A stretch of 64,000 nt of DNA from an uncultured Eubacteriales bacterium (lineage in GTDB: Bacteria > Bacillota > Clostridia > Christensenellales > CAG-138): positions 1-64,000 of the forward strand of contig CACWYB010000004.1 of assembly GCA_902765005.1 (NCBI GenBank), given 5' to 3'. The notes under the pieces were generated by a model, which was given only the letters and a program-made list of their open reading frames with translations, ran no database searches and was not told the DNA's origin. Shown in pieces: positions 24,312 to 33,527 of this stretch. Each line of letters opens with the position of its first letter. Position 1 is the first letter of the stretch. A program made the translations under genes and the position numbers.

Positions 24312-25811
24312 ATGTCGAAAGGGTATTTCTGGAAGCGGCTGCTGCGGTCGCTTATTTCCATTCTGATCATCATGCTCATCGTGTTCACCATGGTGTACAC
24401 GCTGGTGCCTCGTGAAAACATTTTTTTTGAGGACAGCACCTACCGCAAGCTGAGCAGCAAGTCCGACGATAAAACGGAATATGTGTATTCCACCTGGGAG
24501 AAGCTGGGATATCTGGACTATGTGCGGATCAACGACTATGCCCTCACCCTCTATGAAGCGGCCAGTCCCGAGATCAACGAGGCCGTGAAGCCGGACTCCA
24601 AGGAGAGCCAGGACTTCGCCAACCTCTATGCCTCCAAGGGATATACCGTGGAAACCTTCCTGGGCAACGGCCGCTACTACGCCTACAAGGACGTGCCCGT
24701 GATCAAGCGGATGGCGCTTTGGCTCAGCCAGCTCATTAAGATCGATACGCCCTGGGCCGTGAAGGACGAAAACAATCCGGATCTGAAGCGGGGACTGTCC
24801 TTCGGCCGGACGCCTTCCGGCGGCCTGGCCCTCATCGGCAGCGGCACCACCCATAAGTATTTGCTGTACACCGACAGCATTTTCCCCTGGATCCATCAGA
24901 ACATCATCAAGCTGAACTTCGGCACCTCCTATCCCACCTACCAGGGTCTGGAGGTCATCCGGGTCCTGTTCCAGTCCCAGGGCACGGAGGTCAAGCGCCC
25001 CGTCACCTTTGAGACCGGCTATGAGGGCGAGTCCGGCATCATCTTCGGCACTCTGACCTATAAGGAAAAGCTGGACCGCATGGACAAGAAGAAGTTCGTT
25101 GACAACTACGCCACCTACGAGACCAAGAAGAACCAGCCCTCCATGATCGGCACCTCCTTCATCATGGGCATCTTCGCCATGGTCTTTGCCTATGGCATCG
25201 GCCTGCCCGCAGGTCTGCTCATGGCCCGCCGGAAGGATAAGCTGGCGGATAAGATCGGCATGGTGTACATTATCTTCATCATCGCCGTGCCGTCCCTGGC
25301 CTATATCTACCTGTTCCGATATCTCATGACCAGCCTGTTCGACCTGCCCTCGGTGTTCACCACCTACGGACCCGGGGACCTCAGATCCTGGATCCTGCCT
25401 GTGATCTCCCTGTCCCTGCCCTCCATCGCCGGCCTCATGCTCTGGACCCGCCGCTACGTGGTGGACCAGATGAACTCCGACTATGTGAAGTTCGCCAAGG
25501 CCAAGGGCCTGAACCAGGGCGAGATCTTCCGGGGCCACATCTTCAAGAACGCCATCATCCCCATTGCCCACGGCATCCCGGCGTCCCTGGCGGGCTGCAT
25601 CACCGGCGCCATCATCACCGAGTCCATCTACTCCGTAGGCGGCATGGGCAAGATGCTGCCCAACGCCATCAACCAGTATAACAACGTGATGATCATCGCC
25701 CTGGCTTTCATGTTCTCCACGGTATCCGTGCTGAGCGTGCTGGCAGGCGATATCCTGATCACCAAGGTCGATCCTCGTATTTCGCTCAGCGAGAAAGCAG
25801 GGAGGTCCTAA
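24312..25811 (+). CDS. oppB: Peptide ABC transporter permease 1B with enlarged extracytoplasmic region
   Basis: This 499-residue OppB-type permease has an N-terminal helix (about 8-30), a very long extracytoplasmic segment (about 30-275), then the usual five helices of the BPD_transp_1 domain with the EAA-like loop (AKAKGLNQGEIFRGHIFKNA). Typical OppB proteins are about 306 residues, so the region between the first and second helices has gained roughly 150-190 residues. With the OppC partner it forms the membrane channel. A ribosome binding site (AGAGGA) lies about 12 bases upstream of the ATG. Confidence 0.85.
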   Translation: MSKGYFWKRLLRSLISILIIMLIVFTMVYTLVPRENIFFEDSTYRKLSSKSDDKTEYVYSTWEKLGYLDYVRINDYALTLYEAASPEINEAVKPDSKESQDFANLYASKGYTVETFLGNGRYYAYKDVPVIKRMALWLSQLIKIDTPWAVKDENNPDLKRGLSFGRTPSGGLALIGSGTTHKYLLYTDSIFPWIHQNIIKLNFGTSYPTYQGLEVIRVLFQSQGTEVKRPVTFETGYEGESGIIFGTLTYKEKLDRMDKKKFVDNYATYETKKNQPSMIGTSFIMGIFAMVFAYGIGLPAGLLMARRKDKLADKIGMVYIIFIIAVPSLAYIYLFRYLMTSLFDLPSVFTTYGPGDLRSWILPVISLSLPSIAGLMLWTRRYVVDQMNSDYVKFAKAKGLNQGEIFRGHIFKNAIIPIAHGIPASLAGCITGAIITESIYSVGGMGKMLPNAINQYNNVMIIALAFMFSTVSVLSVLAGDILITKVDPRISLSEKAGRS

Positions 25812-25814
25812 GCC

Positions 25815-26750
25815 ATGGAAAACGAAAACAAAAACCTGAACGATCTCTTTACCTTCGCTGAGTTCGACGAGATGGAGTCGGAGCACATCGCCGCCCCCCG
25901 GTATTCCTATTGGAAGTCCGTGTTCAGGACCTTCTTCAGGAACAAGTTCACCGTGGCCGTGGCCATCCTGCTGCTGTTCATCCTGGTCTTCGCCATCGTG
26001 CAGCCCATGCGCTCCGGCTACAGCCCCATCATCGCCCCCAACATCAACAACGCGGAGATGAAGTTCCTCAAGCCCAGTCCGGAGCATATCTTCGGCACGG
26101 ACCACGTGGGCAACGAGGTCTTTGACGCGGTGTGGGCCGGCGCTCGGAACTCCATCATCATCTCCTTCGTCAGCGTGGCCATCAATATGCTCATCGGCGT
26201 CCCCGTGGGCGCTCTGTGGGGCTTCTCCAAAAAGATGGACAAGTGGATGATCGAGGTGTACAACATCGTCGCCAACATCCCGTTCCTGCTGCTGGCCATG
26301 ATCCTGTGCTACGTGCTGGGCGCGGGCATGAAATCCCTGATCATCACAATGACCTGTACGGAGTGGATCATAGTCGCCTACTTCATCCGTACCCAGGTCA
26401 TGATCATCCGGGACCGGGAGTACAACATGGCTTCCAAGTGCCTGGGCACCCGCACCGGCACCATGATCGTGAAGAACATCCTGCCGTATCTGATCTCCGT
26501 CATCATGACGTATATCTCCCGCATGATCCCGAGCCTGATTTCCTACGAGGTGTTCCTTTCCTACCTGGGCCTGGGCCTCGGCACCACCAACGCCTCCCTG
26601 GGTCAGTCCATCAGTCTATACACCTCCTACATGAGGGGTTACCCGCACCTGTTCTGGATCCCCGTGGGCGTGCTGGCCATCATCTCCATCAGCCTGTACA
26701 TCGTGGGCCAGAAGCTGGCCGACGCCGCCGATCCGCGGACGCATATGTAA
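25815..26750 (+). CDS. oppC: Peptide ABC transporter permease 1C
   Basis: This 311-residue OppC-type permease has a cytoplasmic N-terminus, an OppC_N-type first helix (FRNKFTVAVAILLLFILVFA) and five further helices with the coupling-loop segment MASKCLGTRTGTMIVKNILP. Its length is normal for the family. It starts three bases after the OppB stop with GGGAGG upstream, and pairs with that protein in the membrane. Confidence 0.9.
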   Translation: MENENKNLNDLFTFAEFDEMESEHIAAPRYSYWKSVFRTFFRNKFTVAVAILLLFILVFAIVQPMRSGYSPIIAPNINNAEMKFLKPSPEHIFGTDHVGNEVFDAVWAGARNSIIISFVSVAINMLIGVPVGALWGFSKKMDKWMIEVYNIVANIPFLLLAMILCYVLGAGMKSLIITMTCTEWIIVAYFIRTQVMIIRDREYNMASKCLGTRTGTMIVKNILPYLISVIMTYISRMIPSLISYEVFLSYLGLGLGTTNASLGQSISLYTSYMRGYPHLFWIPVGVLAIISISLYIVGQKLADAADPRTHM

Positions 26751-26762
26751 GGGGGCACGAAC

Positions 26763-27839
26763 ATGGAAGAGAATCGCAAAGTAATCCTGTCCGCCAAGGA
26801 CATCGAAGTGAAATTCCGGGTCAGGGACAACTACCTGACCGCCATCCGGGGCGTTTCCTTGGACCTCTATGAGGGCGAGACCTTCGCCATCGTGGGCGAA
26901 TCCGGCTCCGGAAAATCCGTGTTCACCAAGACCTTCACCGGCATGCTGGAGTCCAACGGCACCATTTCCAACGGCTCCGTCATGTTCCACGGCAAGGATC
27001 TGACCAAGCTTAAGACCGACAAAGACTGGGAGGGCATCCGGGGCGCCAAGATTTCCACCATCTTCCAGGACCCCATGACCAGCCTGAACCCCATCCGGAC
27101 CATCGGCTCCCAGATCACCGAGGTCATCGAGAAGCACCAGGGCGTCTCCAAAGGAGAGGCCAAACAGCAGGCCATCGAGATCATGGAGCGGGTGGGCATC
27201 CAGAACGCGGCCGGCCGCTTTGACGAGTATCCGTTCCAGTATTCCGGCGGCATGCGGCAGCGCATCGTTATCGCCATCGCCCTGTCCTGCCACCCGGAGA
27301 TCCTGATCTGCGACGAGCCCACCACGGCGCTGGACGTGACCATTCAGGCCCAGATTATTTCCCTTATCCGGGATCTGCAGAAGGAGCTGGGCTTCACCAC
27401 CGTTTATATCACCCACGATTTGGGCGTCGTGGCCAATGTGGCCGACCGGGTGGGCGTCATGTACGGCGGTCAGATCATCGAGTACGGCAACGTGGAGGAG
27501 ATCTTCTTCGAACCCTGCCACCCCTACACCTGGGCATTGCTTTCCAGCCTGCCTCAGCTGGGCGTGAAGGGCAAGGACCTGTACTACATCACAGGCACGC
27601 CGCCGTCCCTGTACAACAAGATCAAGGGCGACGCCTTCGCGCCCCGGAACGAGCACGCCCTCAAGGTGGATTTTGTGGAGGAGCCGCCCTTCTTCAAGGT
27701 CAGCGACACCCACTATGCCAAGACCTGGCTGCTGGACCCCCGGGCGCCCAAGCTGGATAAGCCCGAGGTCATTCAGAATTTGCACGAGAAGATCAAGAAG
27801 ATGACGGATAAGGGAGGGTCGTTCCATGTCGAGCAATAA
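26763..27839 (+). CDS. oppD: Peptide ABC transporter ATPase 1D
   Basis: This 358-residue ATPase has Walker [10 protein letters not shown]-loop IFQDP, signature YSGGMRQR, Walker [12 protein letters not shown] and H-loop THDLG, plus the C-terminal oligopeptide/dipeptide transporter extension with [13 protein letters not shown]. Its length is normal for OppD. It overlaps the next ATPase gene by 14 bases, so the two subunits are translationally coupled and should form the motor heterodimer of this importer. Confidence 0.93.
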   Translation: MEENRKVILSAKDIEVKFRVRDNYLTAIRGVSLDLYEGETFAIVGESGSGKSVFTKTFTGMLESNGTISNGSVMFHGKDLTKLKTDKDWEGIRGAKISTIFQDPMTSLNPIRTIGSQITEVIEKHQGVSKGEAKQQAIEIMERVGIQNAAGRFDEYPFQYSGGMRQRIVIAIALSCHPEILICDEPTTALDVTIQAQIISLIRDLQKELGFTTVYITHDLGVVANVADRVGVMYGGQIIEYGNVEEIFFEPCHPYTWALLSSLPQLGVKGKDLYYITGTPPSLYNKIKGDAFAPRNEHALKVDFVEEPPFFKVSDTHYAKTWLLDPRAPKLDKPEVIQNLHEKIKKMTDKGGSFHVEQ

Positions 27840-28800
27840 CACTGGCCGGGAGGTCATCCTCTCCATCAAGCATGTGGACATCTCCTTCGACACGGGCCAC
27901 AAGAAGAAGTTCGTGGCCGTGAAGGACGCCAACTTCGATATCTACAAGGGCGAGACCTTCGCTCTGGTGGGCGAGTCCGGCTCCGGCAAGACCACCCTGG
28001 GCCGGGCCATCCTCAGGATCAACCCCTGCAGCGCCGGCGAAATCGACTTCGAAGGCAAGCGCATCTCCGGCAAGATCAGCCGGGAGGAGGACCGCAACGT
28101 GGTCCGGAATATCCAGATGATCTTCCAGGATCCCGCCGCGTCCCTGAACGAGCGGGCCACCATCGAGTACTGCGTGTCCGAGGGCCTGTACAACTTCCAT
28201 CTGTATAAGGATGAAGCGGACCGGATCGCCAAGGTGGACAAGGCCCTGCAGGACGTGGGCCTGCTGCCGGAGCACAAGTCCCGGTATCCCCACGAGTTTT
28301 CCGGCGGCCAGCGCCAGCGCGTGGGCATCGCCCGGGCCATGATCATGGACCCCAAGTTCATCGTGGCCGACGAGCCCATCTCCGCTCTGGACGTGTCCAT
28401 CCGGGCCCAGGTGCTGAACCTGATGAACAAGCTCAAGGCCGAGAAGAACCTGACCTATCTGTTCATCGCCCACGATCTGTCCGTGGTCCGGTTCATTGCG
28501 GACCGTATCGCCGTCATCCATCTGGGCGAGATCGTGGAGATCGCGGATTCTGAGACCCTGTTCAAGTATCCGCTGCACCCCTACACCGTCTCCCTGCTCT
28601 CCGCCGTGCCCATGCCCGATCCCGTGGTGGAGCGGACCAGGCGCGCCATCGTCTATGACCCCTCCAAGCTGGATCAGTCCGGCGAAAAACGGGTGCTCAA
28701 AGAGATCCGTCCTGGCCACTTTGTGTTTGCCACGACGAAGGAGTATGCCGGGTATGAAGAAAAGCTGGCAGTGATGGAAAAGGAAGAGCAGAACAATTAA
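27826..28800 (+). CDS. oppF: Peptide ABC transporter ATPase 1F
   Basis: This 324-residue ATPase has Walker [11 protein letters not shown]-loop [11 protein letters not shown], signature FSGGQRQR, Walker [12 protein letters not shown] and H-loop AHDLS, the normal OppF pattern, with a short C-terminal OppF extension ([12 protein letters not shown]). GGGAGGG lies inside the end of the upstream gene. The stop codon overlaps the stop of the convergent DUF3899-like gene by three bases (shared TTAA). An intrinsic terminator for the operon lies inside that convergent gene. Confidence 0.93.
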   Translation: MSSNNTGREVILSIKHVDISFDTGHKKKFVAVKDANFDIYKGETFALVGESGSGKTTLGRAILRINPCSAGEIDFEGKRISGKISREEDRNVVRNIQMIFQDPAASLNERATIEYCVSEGLYNFHLYKDEADRIAKVDKALQDVGLLPEHKSRYPHEFSGGQRQRVGIARAMIMDPKFIVADEPISALDVSIRAQVLNLMNKLKAEKNLTYLFIAHDLSVVRFIADRIAVIHLGEIVEIADSETLFKYPLHPYTVSLLSAVPMPDPVVERTRRAIVYDPSKLDQSGEKRVLKEIRPGHFVFATTKEYAGYEEKLAVMEKEEQNN

Positions 28801-29162
28801 AGCAGCACGTAGGCGATAAACGCCGAAACGGCCAAATATACCACGCCAAGGAAGAGAGGATAGTTGAAAGCATCCTCTCTTTTTTGTCGCCTGTCCTTGC
28901 GGTAGGCATCGTAGGTCTGCTTGTTCTGCCGGGGCAAGCCCCGTTTGACGGTGTAGCCGGCGATGTCAAAATCCCCGTGGAGGATGAGGGCATAGACCAC
29001 CCCGGCGATGAGCAGGATACAGCCGATGATGGTGAGCACGTCGGAGAAGACCAGAAGCTTGTGCTGCTCCGCGGTCACGGCCTTGGCCACAGGGTAGCCC
29101 AGGGTGACGAGCAGGTGGGTGAGCAGCACCGTCCATTTTATGTTTTTGAAGCGTTTGAGCAT
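28797..29162 (-). CDS. DUF3899-like small membrane protein 1
   Basis: This 121-residue protein has three hydrophobic segments (about 10-28, 38-62 and 101-120). Between the second and third lies a basic cytoplasmic loop with [14 protein letters not shown], the layout I associate with DUF3899 proteins of Firmicutes. No function is known. It converges on peptide operon 1. A protein of the same plan follows peptide operon 2 at 38247-38624, which suggests a link with these importers. The ribosome binding site (GGGGAG) is about 14 bases from the ATG, longer than usual. Confidence 0.65.
   Translation of the reverse strand: MLKRFKNIKWTVLLTHLLVTLGYPVAKAVTAEQHKLLVFSDVLTIIGCILLIAGVVYALILHGDFDIAGYTVKRGLPRQNKQTYDAYRKDRRQKREDAFNYPLFLGVVYLAVSAFIAYVLL
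28853..28885 (+). terminator. Terminator of peptide operon 1, inside the convergent gene
   Basis: AGAGAGGAT (28853-28861) pairs with ATCCTCTCT (28872-28880), and six T residues follow (28880-28885). It functions on the plus strand after the OppF gene but lies within the 3' coding part of the DUF3899-like gene. Confidence 0.85.
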
Positions 29163-29194
29163 ATTTTTTTCGGAATCTCCCCTTTTCTACCGCC

Positions 29195-29223
29195 ATGCTA
29201 TCACGGATGCGGGGTTCCGTCAA
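29195..29223 (-). promoter_or_regulatory. Promoter of DUF3899-like gene 1
   Basis: On the minus strand TTGACG (29218-29223), 17 bases, TAGCAT (29195-29200). Confidence 0.65.
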
Positions 29224-29344
29224 CCGTCGATACCGGATAACGAAAAACTGCATGAAAAGCGAAAAAACCTGCATAATAACAAAAAATAAAGCGAAAAAAC
29301 GACGGAACGCCGCAAAAAGATACAGTATTCCGACAGTATATGGT

Positions 29345-29373
29345 TTGACAACGGCATGAACCGATGATATAAT
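29345..29373 (+). promoter_or_regulatory. Consensus promoter of peptide ABC operon 2
   Basis: TTGACA (29345-29350), 17 bases, TATAAT (29368-29373): a perfect consensus, as for operon 1. Confidence 0.92.
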
Positions 29374-29525
29374 TAAACACAGTTCATGTAGGAGTCAAAC
29401 TTTCGCCATAATTTTGAAACAATTCCGGCGAGGGGGAGACGGCCACATGAAAGGGCGTCGTTCGTAAACAGACTGTAAGCACTCAATTTCTCAATTGGAG
29501 AAAAATAAACATAGGAGGAACAATG

Positions 29526-32402
29526 ATGAAAAAGACATTAGCGATCCTGCTGGCACTGGTCATGGTGCTCGGCCTGGTTGTGGCTTGCGCAAAGCCCGCA
29601 ACCGAGCAGCCCAAGACGGAAGAAGCCCCCAAGGCTGAAGCCGCCGCACCGGCCGCCGAGGAAAAGAAGGAAGAGGCTCCCGCAGCCGCTCCCGAGACCA
29701 AGGCCGAAGAGCCCGAGACCAAGGCCGAAGAGCCCGAAGCCACGGCTGAGCCCGAGCCCGAGACGCCCTGGGACGGTGCTTACCTCGACAAGGAAGACTA
29801 CAAGGCCTACACCAAGAACGACCTGGATGTGGTCATCGCCGCCATCGAGGATCAGCTGGAGGATGACACCTACGCTGCTGTGAAGGCTGCCAAGGAAGCT
29901 GCCGATGCCGCCATCGACGAGGCTGACACGCTGGCTGAAGTCCGTGCCGCCTATGAAGCCGGCTTCAAGGCCATCGCGGAAGCGATCCCCCTGGCTGACG
30001 GTCTGTACACCTTCAAGAAGGAAAGCAATGCCGAGCGCACCAACGTCCTGGGCATCCTGGAGCGGTTCGCTGTCACCACGGGCATCACAGGTATCTCCCT
30101 GTTTGAGAACGGCGGCTACGTGATGTACAACCCCCGCGTGACGCTGGGCACCGAGAACTACATCGTGGGCTACGGCTTCGGTATCCTGGCCGAGGGCGCC
30201 ATCACCGCGGATCTGGAGTACGAGACCAACGAAGCTTGGAAGCGCTACTACCACATCTCCGAGGCGGAGGATCCCGGCACGCTGAACTACTACAACGACC
30301 AGGGTTCCCAGGTCGGCGATCTGTTCGGCTATCAGGCTGCCAGCTTCTACACCAACTTCATGAACGAGACCAAGGACGGCTACGATTGGGTGCCTGAACT
30401 GGCCAAGGAGAAGCCCGTCGCGGTGAACGACGAGGATGGCGACGGCATGGCCACCACCTGGCGGTTCGAAGTCCGCACGGGTGCCGACGGCCTCAAGTAC
30501 ACCACCGGCTCCGAGATGGAAGATCGCGCTGCCTTCAACAACCGTGAGGTTGCCCTGGAAGACTATGTGACTCCCTTCAAGATGCTGCTGACCCAGTCCA
30601 ACGCCCTGTATCGCGGCTCCGAGCTGGCCAACACCAAGTCCGGCGCTTTCGCGGGCGCGAAGGAATACTACAACGGCACCGCCGATGGTCCCAACGACGA
30701 GCTGTGGGCCAACGTGGGCCTGAAGGCCTATGAAGAGAACGGCAAGAACTACTTCGAAGTGACCTTCACCGAGGAGCAGACCCAGTTCTACTGCATGTAC
30801 TACATCGCTTCCTCGCTGTACATGCCCCTGCCCCAGGAGTTCATCGATCTGGTCACCGTCCAGAACATCTTCGGCTACAACAACGACAAGACCCAGACCC
30901 CCATGGACAACGCGATCACCGTGGGCCCCTACTATGTGGAGCGCTACGATCAGGATCAGCAGATTGTCTATAAGAAGAACCCCAACTACGTCTTTGCTGA
31001 CACCAAGTATGCCATCGAAGGCATCCATGACAAGATCTTCACCGCTTCTCGCGAGGACACCTCCGCTGTTCTCAACGAGTTCCTGGCCGGTCACTTCGAT
31101 GCTTCCGGCATCCCCCAGGAGTACCTGAGCGAGTATCGGAACGATCCTCGGACCCGTTCCACCACCGGTAACTCCAACTTCAAGCTGAACGTGAACGCCA
31201 CCAACGCCGAGACCTGGGAATACCTGTTCGGCGAGGAGGGCGTGGTCACCCAGACTCCCAAAGATTCCTATTGGGAGCTGAAGCCCGCCCTTGGCAACCA
31301 CCACTTCGTGCAGGCTCTGAGCTATTCCATCGACCGGTTGACCTTCGCCAACGCGCGTGGTTCCATCCCCTCCGTGGATTACCTGGCCTCCAACTACATG
31401 TCCGATCCTGAGAACGGTCTGTCCTACGCCACCACCGAGGCCCACAAGAAGGCCGTGGAGACCCTGCTTGAGGACACCGACGGCTACGGCTACAGCCTGG
31501 AGCTGGCCCGCGACTACTTCCGCATGGCTCTCACCGAGCTGGAAGCTGACGGCGCCTACACCCCCGGCACCAAGGAGAACCCCACGGTGATCCACATCGA
31601 GATCGCCTGGATGTATCCCACTCACGAGGAGAACTACCACAACGAGATCAAGAACTTCATGGAGACTGCCTTCAACGACGAGAGCGTCTGCGGCGGTGTC
31701 TACCAGCTGTCCGTTGATTTCTGGGTGGGCAATGCCTGGTCCGACGTGTACTACAACAAGATGATGGTCGGTCAGTTCGACATCGGCTTCGGTTCCATCT
31801 CCGGCAACAGCCTGGATCCCATCGGCTTCGTGTCCGTGCTGTCCTCCGATCAGGACATCTCCGGCAGCTTCACGCTGAACTGGGGTGTTGACACCAACGA
31901 TCCCGAGGTGTACCCCATCGTCTACAAGAACATGCGCTGGTCCTTCGACGGTCTGTATAACTCCGTCAACTCCAAGGGCATTGTGTCCGCCGGTAAGAAC
32001 GAGCCCATCGCCAAGTTCAACTACACGCCCATCGTGAAGAACGACGACGGTTCCTACACCGGCTCCATGGAGATCACCACCACCCTGCCCGATCTCACCA
32101 CCATCACGCCCACCAAGGTTGCCTGCTGCGAATATGAGCGGTACTACAACGGCGACGGTGAGTATGCGGAGACCGAGGTGGAGTTCACCACCGAGGATAA
32201 GGGCAACGGCGTCATCGTCGTGACCTTCACCGTGCCCGCTGATGTGGCTGCGGATTATGCCACCGGCAGCGGCACTTCCGAGGCTCCCACCGGTTATACC
32301 GGCTTCGACTTCTACTATGATCAGGTCTTCGACGGCGCCGCGAGCTCTGGCCTCTACTACTCCGTCGGTGAGGATCATTTCGAGGTTCCTGCTGCGGAAT
32401 AA
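29526..32402 (+). CDS. oppA: Peptide ABC transporter substrate-binding lipoprotein 2 (enlarged)
   Basis: This 958-residue lipoprotein has lipobox VVACA, then a Glu/Ala/Pro-rich linker with KAEEPET repeats (about 25-85) and an alpha-helical Ala/Glu-rich segment (about 90-160). A family 5 solute-binding core follows (NAITVGPYYVERYD and RHFVQALSYSIDR-like elements), with an extra C-terminal region of roughly 150 residues rich in Thr and Tyr. Ordinary OppA proteins are 500-600 residues. Two adjacent ATGs are possible; the second, seven bases from AGGAGG, is preferred. It probably delivers a larger or chemically different peptide to the permease of operon 2, whose parts are also enlarged. Confidence 0.85.
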   Translation: MKKTLAILLALVMVLGLVVACAKPATEQPKTEEAPKAEAAAPAAEEKKEEAPAAAPETKAEEPETKAEEPEATAEPEPETPWDGAYLDKEDYKAYTKNDLDVVIAAIEDQLEDDTYAAVKAAKEAADAAIDEADTLAEVRAAYEAGFKAIAEAIPLADGLYTFKKESNAERTNVLGILERFAVTTGITGISLFENGGYVMYNPRVTLGTENYIVGYGFGILAEGAITADLEYETNEAWKRYYHISEAEDPGTLNYYNDQGSQVGDLFGYQAASFYTNFMNETKDGYDWVPELAKEKPVAVNDEDGDGMATTWRFEVRTGADGLKYTTGSEMEDRAAFNNREVALEDYVTPFKMLLTQSNALYRGSELANTKSGAFAGAKEYYNGTADGPNDELWANVGLKAYEENGKNYFEVTFTEEQTQFYCMYYIASSLYMPLPQEFIDLVTVQNIFGYNNDKTQTPMDNAITVGPYYVERYDQDQQIVYKKNPNYVFADTKYAIEGIHDKIFTASREDTSAVLNEFLAGHFDASGIPQEYLSEYRNDPRTRSTTGNSNFKLNVNATNAETWEYLFGEEGVVTQTPKDSYWELKPALGNHHFVQALSYSIDRLTFANARGSIPSVDYLASNYMSDPENGLSYATTEAHKKAVETLLEDTDGYGYSLELARDYFRMALTELEADGAYTPGTKENPTVIHIEIAWMYPTHEENYHNEIKNFMETAFNDESVCGGVYQLSVDFWVGNAWSDVYYNKMMVGQFDIGFGSISGNSLDPIGFVSVLSSDQDISGSFTLNWGVDTNDPEVYPIVYKNMRWSFDGLYNSVNSKGIVSAGKNEPIAKFNYTPIVKNDDGSYTGSMEITTTLPDLTTITPTKVACCEYERYYNGDGEYAETEVEFTTEDKGNGVIVVTFTVPADVAADYATGSGTSEAPTGYTGFDFYYDQVFDGAASSGLYYSVGEDHFEVPAAE

Positions 32403-32427
32403 CTGAACAACAGCTAAAACATACGAT

Positions 32428-32459
32428 CAGGCGATGGGGCCTTTTGGCCCCATCGCCTG
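32428..32459 (+). terminator. Strong hairpin after binding protein 2 (attenuator or mRNA stabiliser)
   Basis: A perfect 14-bp stem (CAGGCGATGGGGCC, 32428-32441, with its complement 32446-32459) has a TTTT loop and no T tract. It is in the same position as the hairpin after binding protein 1. Confidence 0.7.
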
Positions 32460-32489
32460 TCGGTAAAAAAGCGTTTAAGGGGGATGCCT

Positions 32490-33527
32490 ATGGGAAAATA
32501 TGTCCTAAAGCGAATTGGGCTTGCCTTTCTCACCACATTCATCATATTATCGCTCACCTTCATTCTGGTGAAGCTGCTTCCATTTGAGCGCCCCATCGGC
32601 GGCACTCAGCAACAGATCGCCTACTTCGATAAGCAGACCCACCTGGGGTATGTGTACCGCTTCGAAAAGGAGATGCCCAAATACGGCCAGCTGCTGTATA
32701 AGTCTCCGGCGGAGAAGGGGCGCTCTTTCTATTATTATCAGGTACCCGTTTTGGAGCAGTACGTGAACTGGCTCAAGAACGTGGTCCTTCATTGGGATTG
32801 GGGCTACAGCAAGACCTTCCAGCCCAACGTGGCCGCATCGGTCATCATCATGTCCCGCATCTGGTACTCCGTCCGCTTGAATATTATTTCGGTGATCGTC
32901 TCCGTGCCCATCGGCATCCTGCTGGGCATCTGGGCCGCTTTGAAGAAAAATAGCCTGACCGACCATACCATCTCCACCATGGTCATGGTCTTCATCTCGA
33001 TCCCGAGTTTCGTTTTGATTTCCTTCGTGCTTCGTATCTTCAGCTATGGCCTGGACTGGCTGCCTTCCACCTGGCCGCCGGACACTGCGTCCACAGCCGT
33101 GAAGATCAAGGGATACATCATCCCCGTGTTCTGCCTCTCCTTCGGCTCCATCTGCGGCTATTGCCGCTTTACCCGTGCGGAGCTGTGCGAGGTCATCGAG
33201 AGCGACTATCTGCTGCTGGCCCGGACCAAGGGCCTGACCCGGCGGCAGGCCATCGTCCGTCATGCGCTGAAAAACGCCATGGTGCCCATTTTCCCCTCCA
33301 TTCTGGCGGAGTTCATCGGCATCCTGGGCGGCTCCATGATCCTGGAATCCCTCTACGGCATCCCGGGCATCGGCAAGCTCTTCGTCCTGTCCCTAAACTA
33401 TAAGGATTACGATATATTGTTTGTGGACATGGCCATCTTCACCACCATCAGCCTGCTGGCGGGCGTGGTGCTGGACCTGAGCTACGGGTTCATTGACCCG
33501 CGTATCAGAATGGGGGCGAAGAAGTAA
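32490..33527 (+). CDS. oppB: Peptide ABC transporter permease 2B
   Basis: This 345-residue OppB-type permease has a first helix at about 8-28, a moderately long extracytoplasmic loop with many aromatic residues (about 30-115), then five helices with the coupling segment LARTKGLTRRQAIVRHALKNA. It is about 40 residues longer than usual. An upstream ATG at 32484 touches the AAGGGGG ribosome binding site, so ATG 32490 is more likely. The stop codon overlaps the next ATG by one base (TAATG). Confidence 0.87.
   Translation: MGKYVLKRIGLAFLTTFIILSLTFILVKLLPFERPIGGTQQQIAYFDKQTHLGYVYRFEKEMPKYGQLLYKSPAEKGRSFYYYQVPVLEQYVNWLKNVVLHWDWGYSKTFQPNVAASVIIMSRIWYSVRLNIISVIVSVPIGILLGIWAALKKNSLTDHTISTMVMVFISIPSFVLISFVLRIFSYGLDWLPSTWPPDTASTAVKIKGYIIPVFCLSFGSICGYCRFTRAELCEVIESDYLLLARTKGLTRRQAIVRHALKNAMVPIFPSILAEFIGILGGSMILESLYGIPGIGKLFVLSLNYKDYDILFVDMAIFTTISLLAGVVLDLSYGFIDPRIRMGAKK

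Larger units (their letters stand above)
29163..29525. other. Intergenic region with two promoters and a long leader
   Basis: About 360 bases without a sizeable gene. On the minus strand it holds the DUF3899-like promoter. On the plus strand it holds the operon 2 promoter and a leader of about 150 bases. The leader includes a six-codon open frame at 29447-29467 (MKGRRS) preceded by GAGGGGGAG, and a small hairpin TTTCTC/GAGAAA near 29488-29504. The AT-rich stretch 29225-29340 shows nothing else recognisable. Confidence 0.5.
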
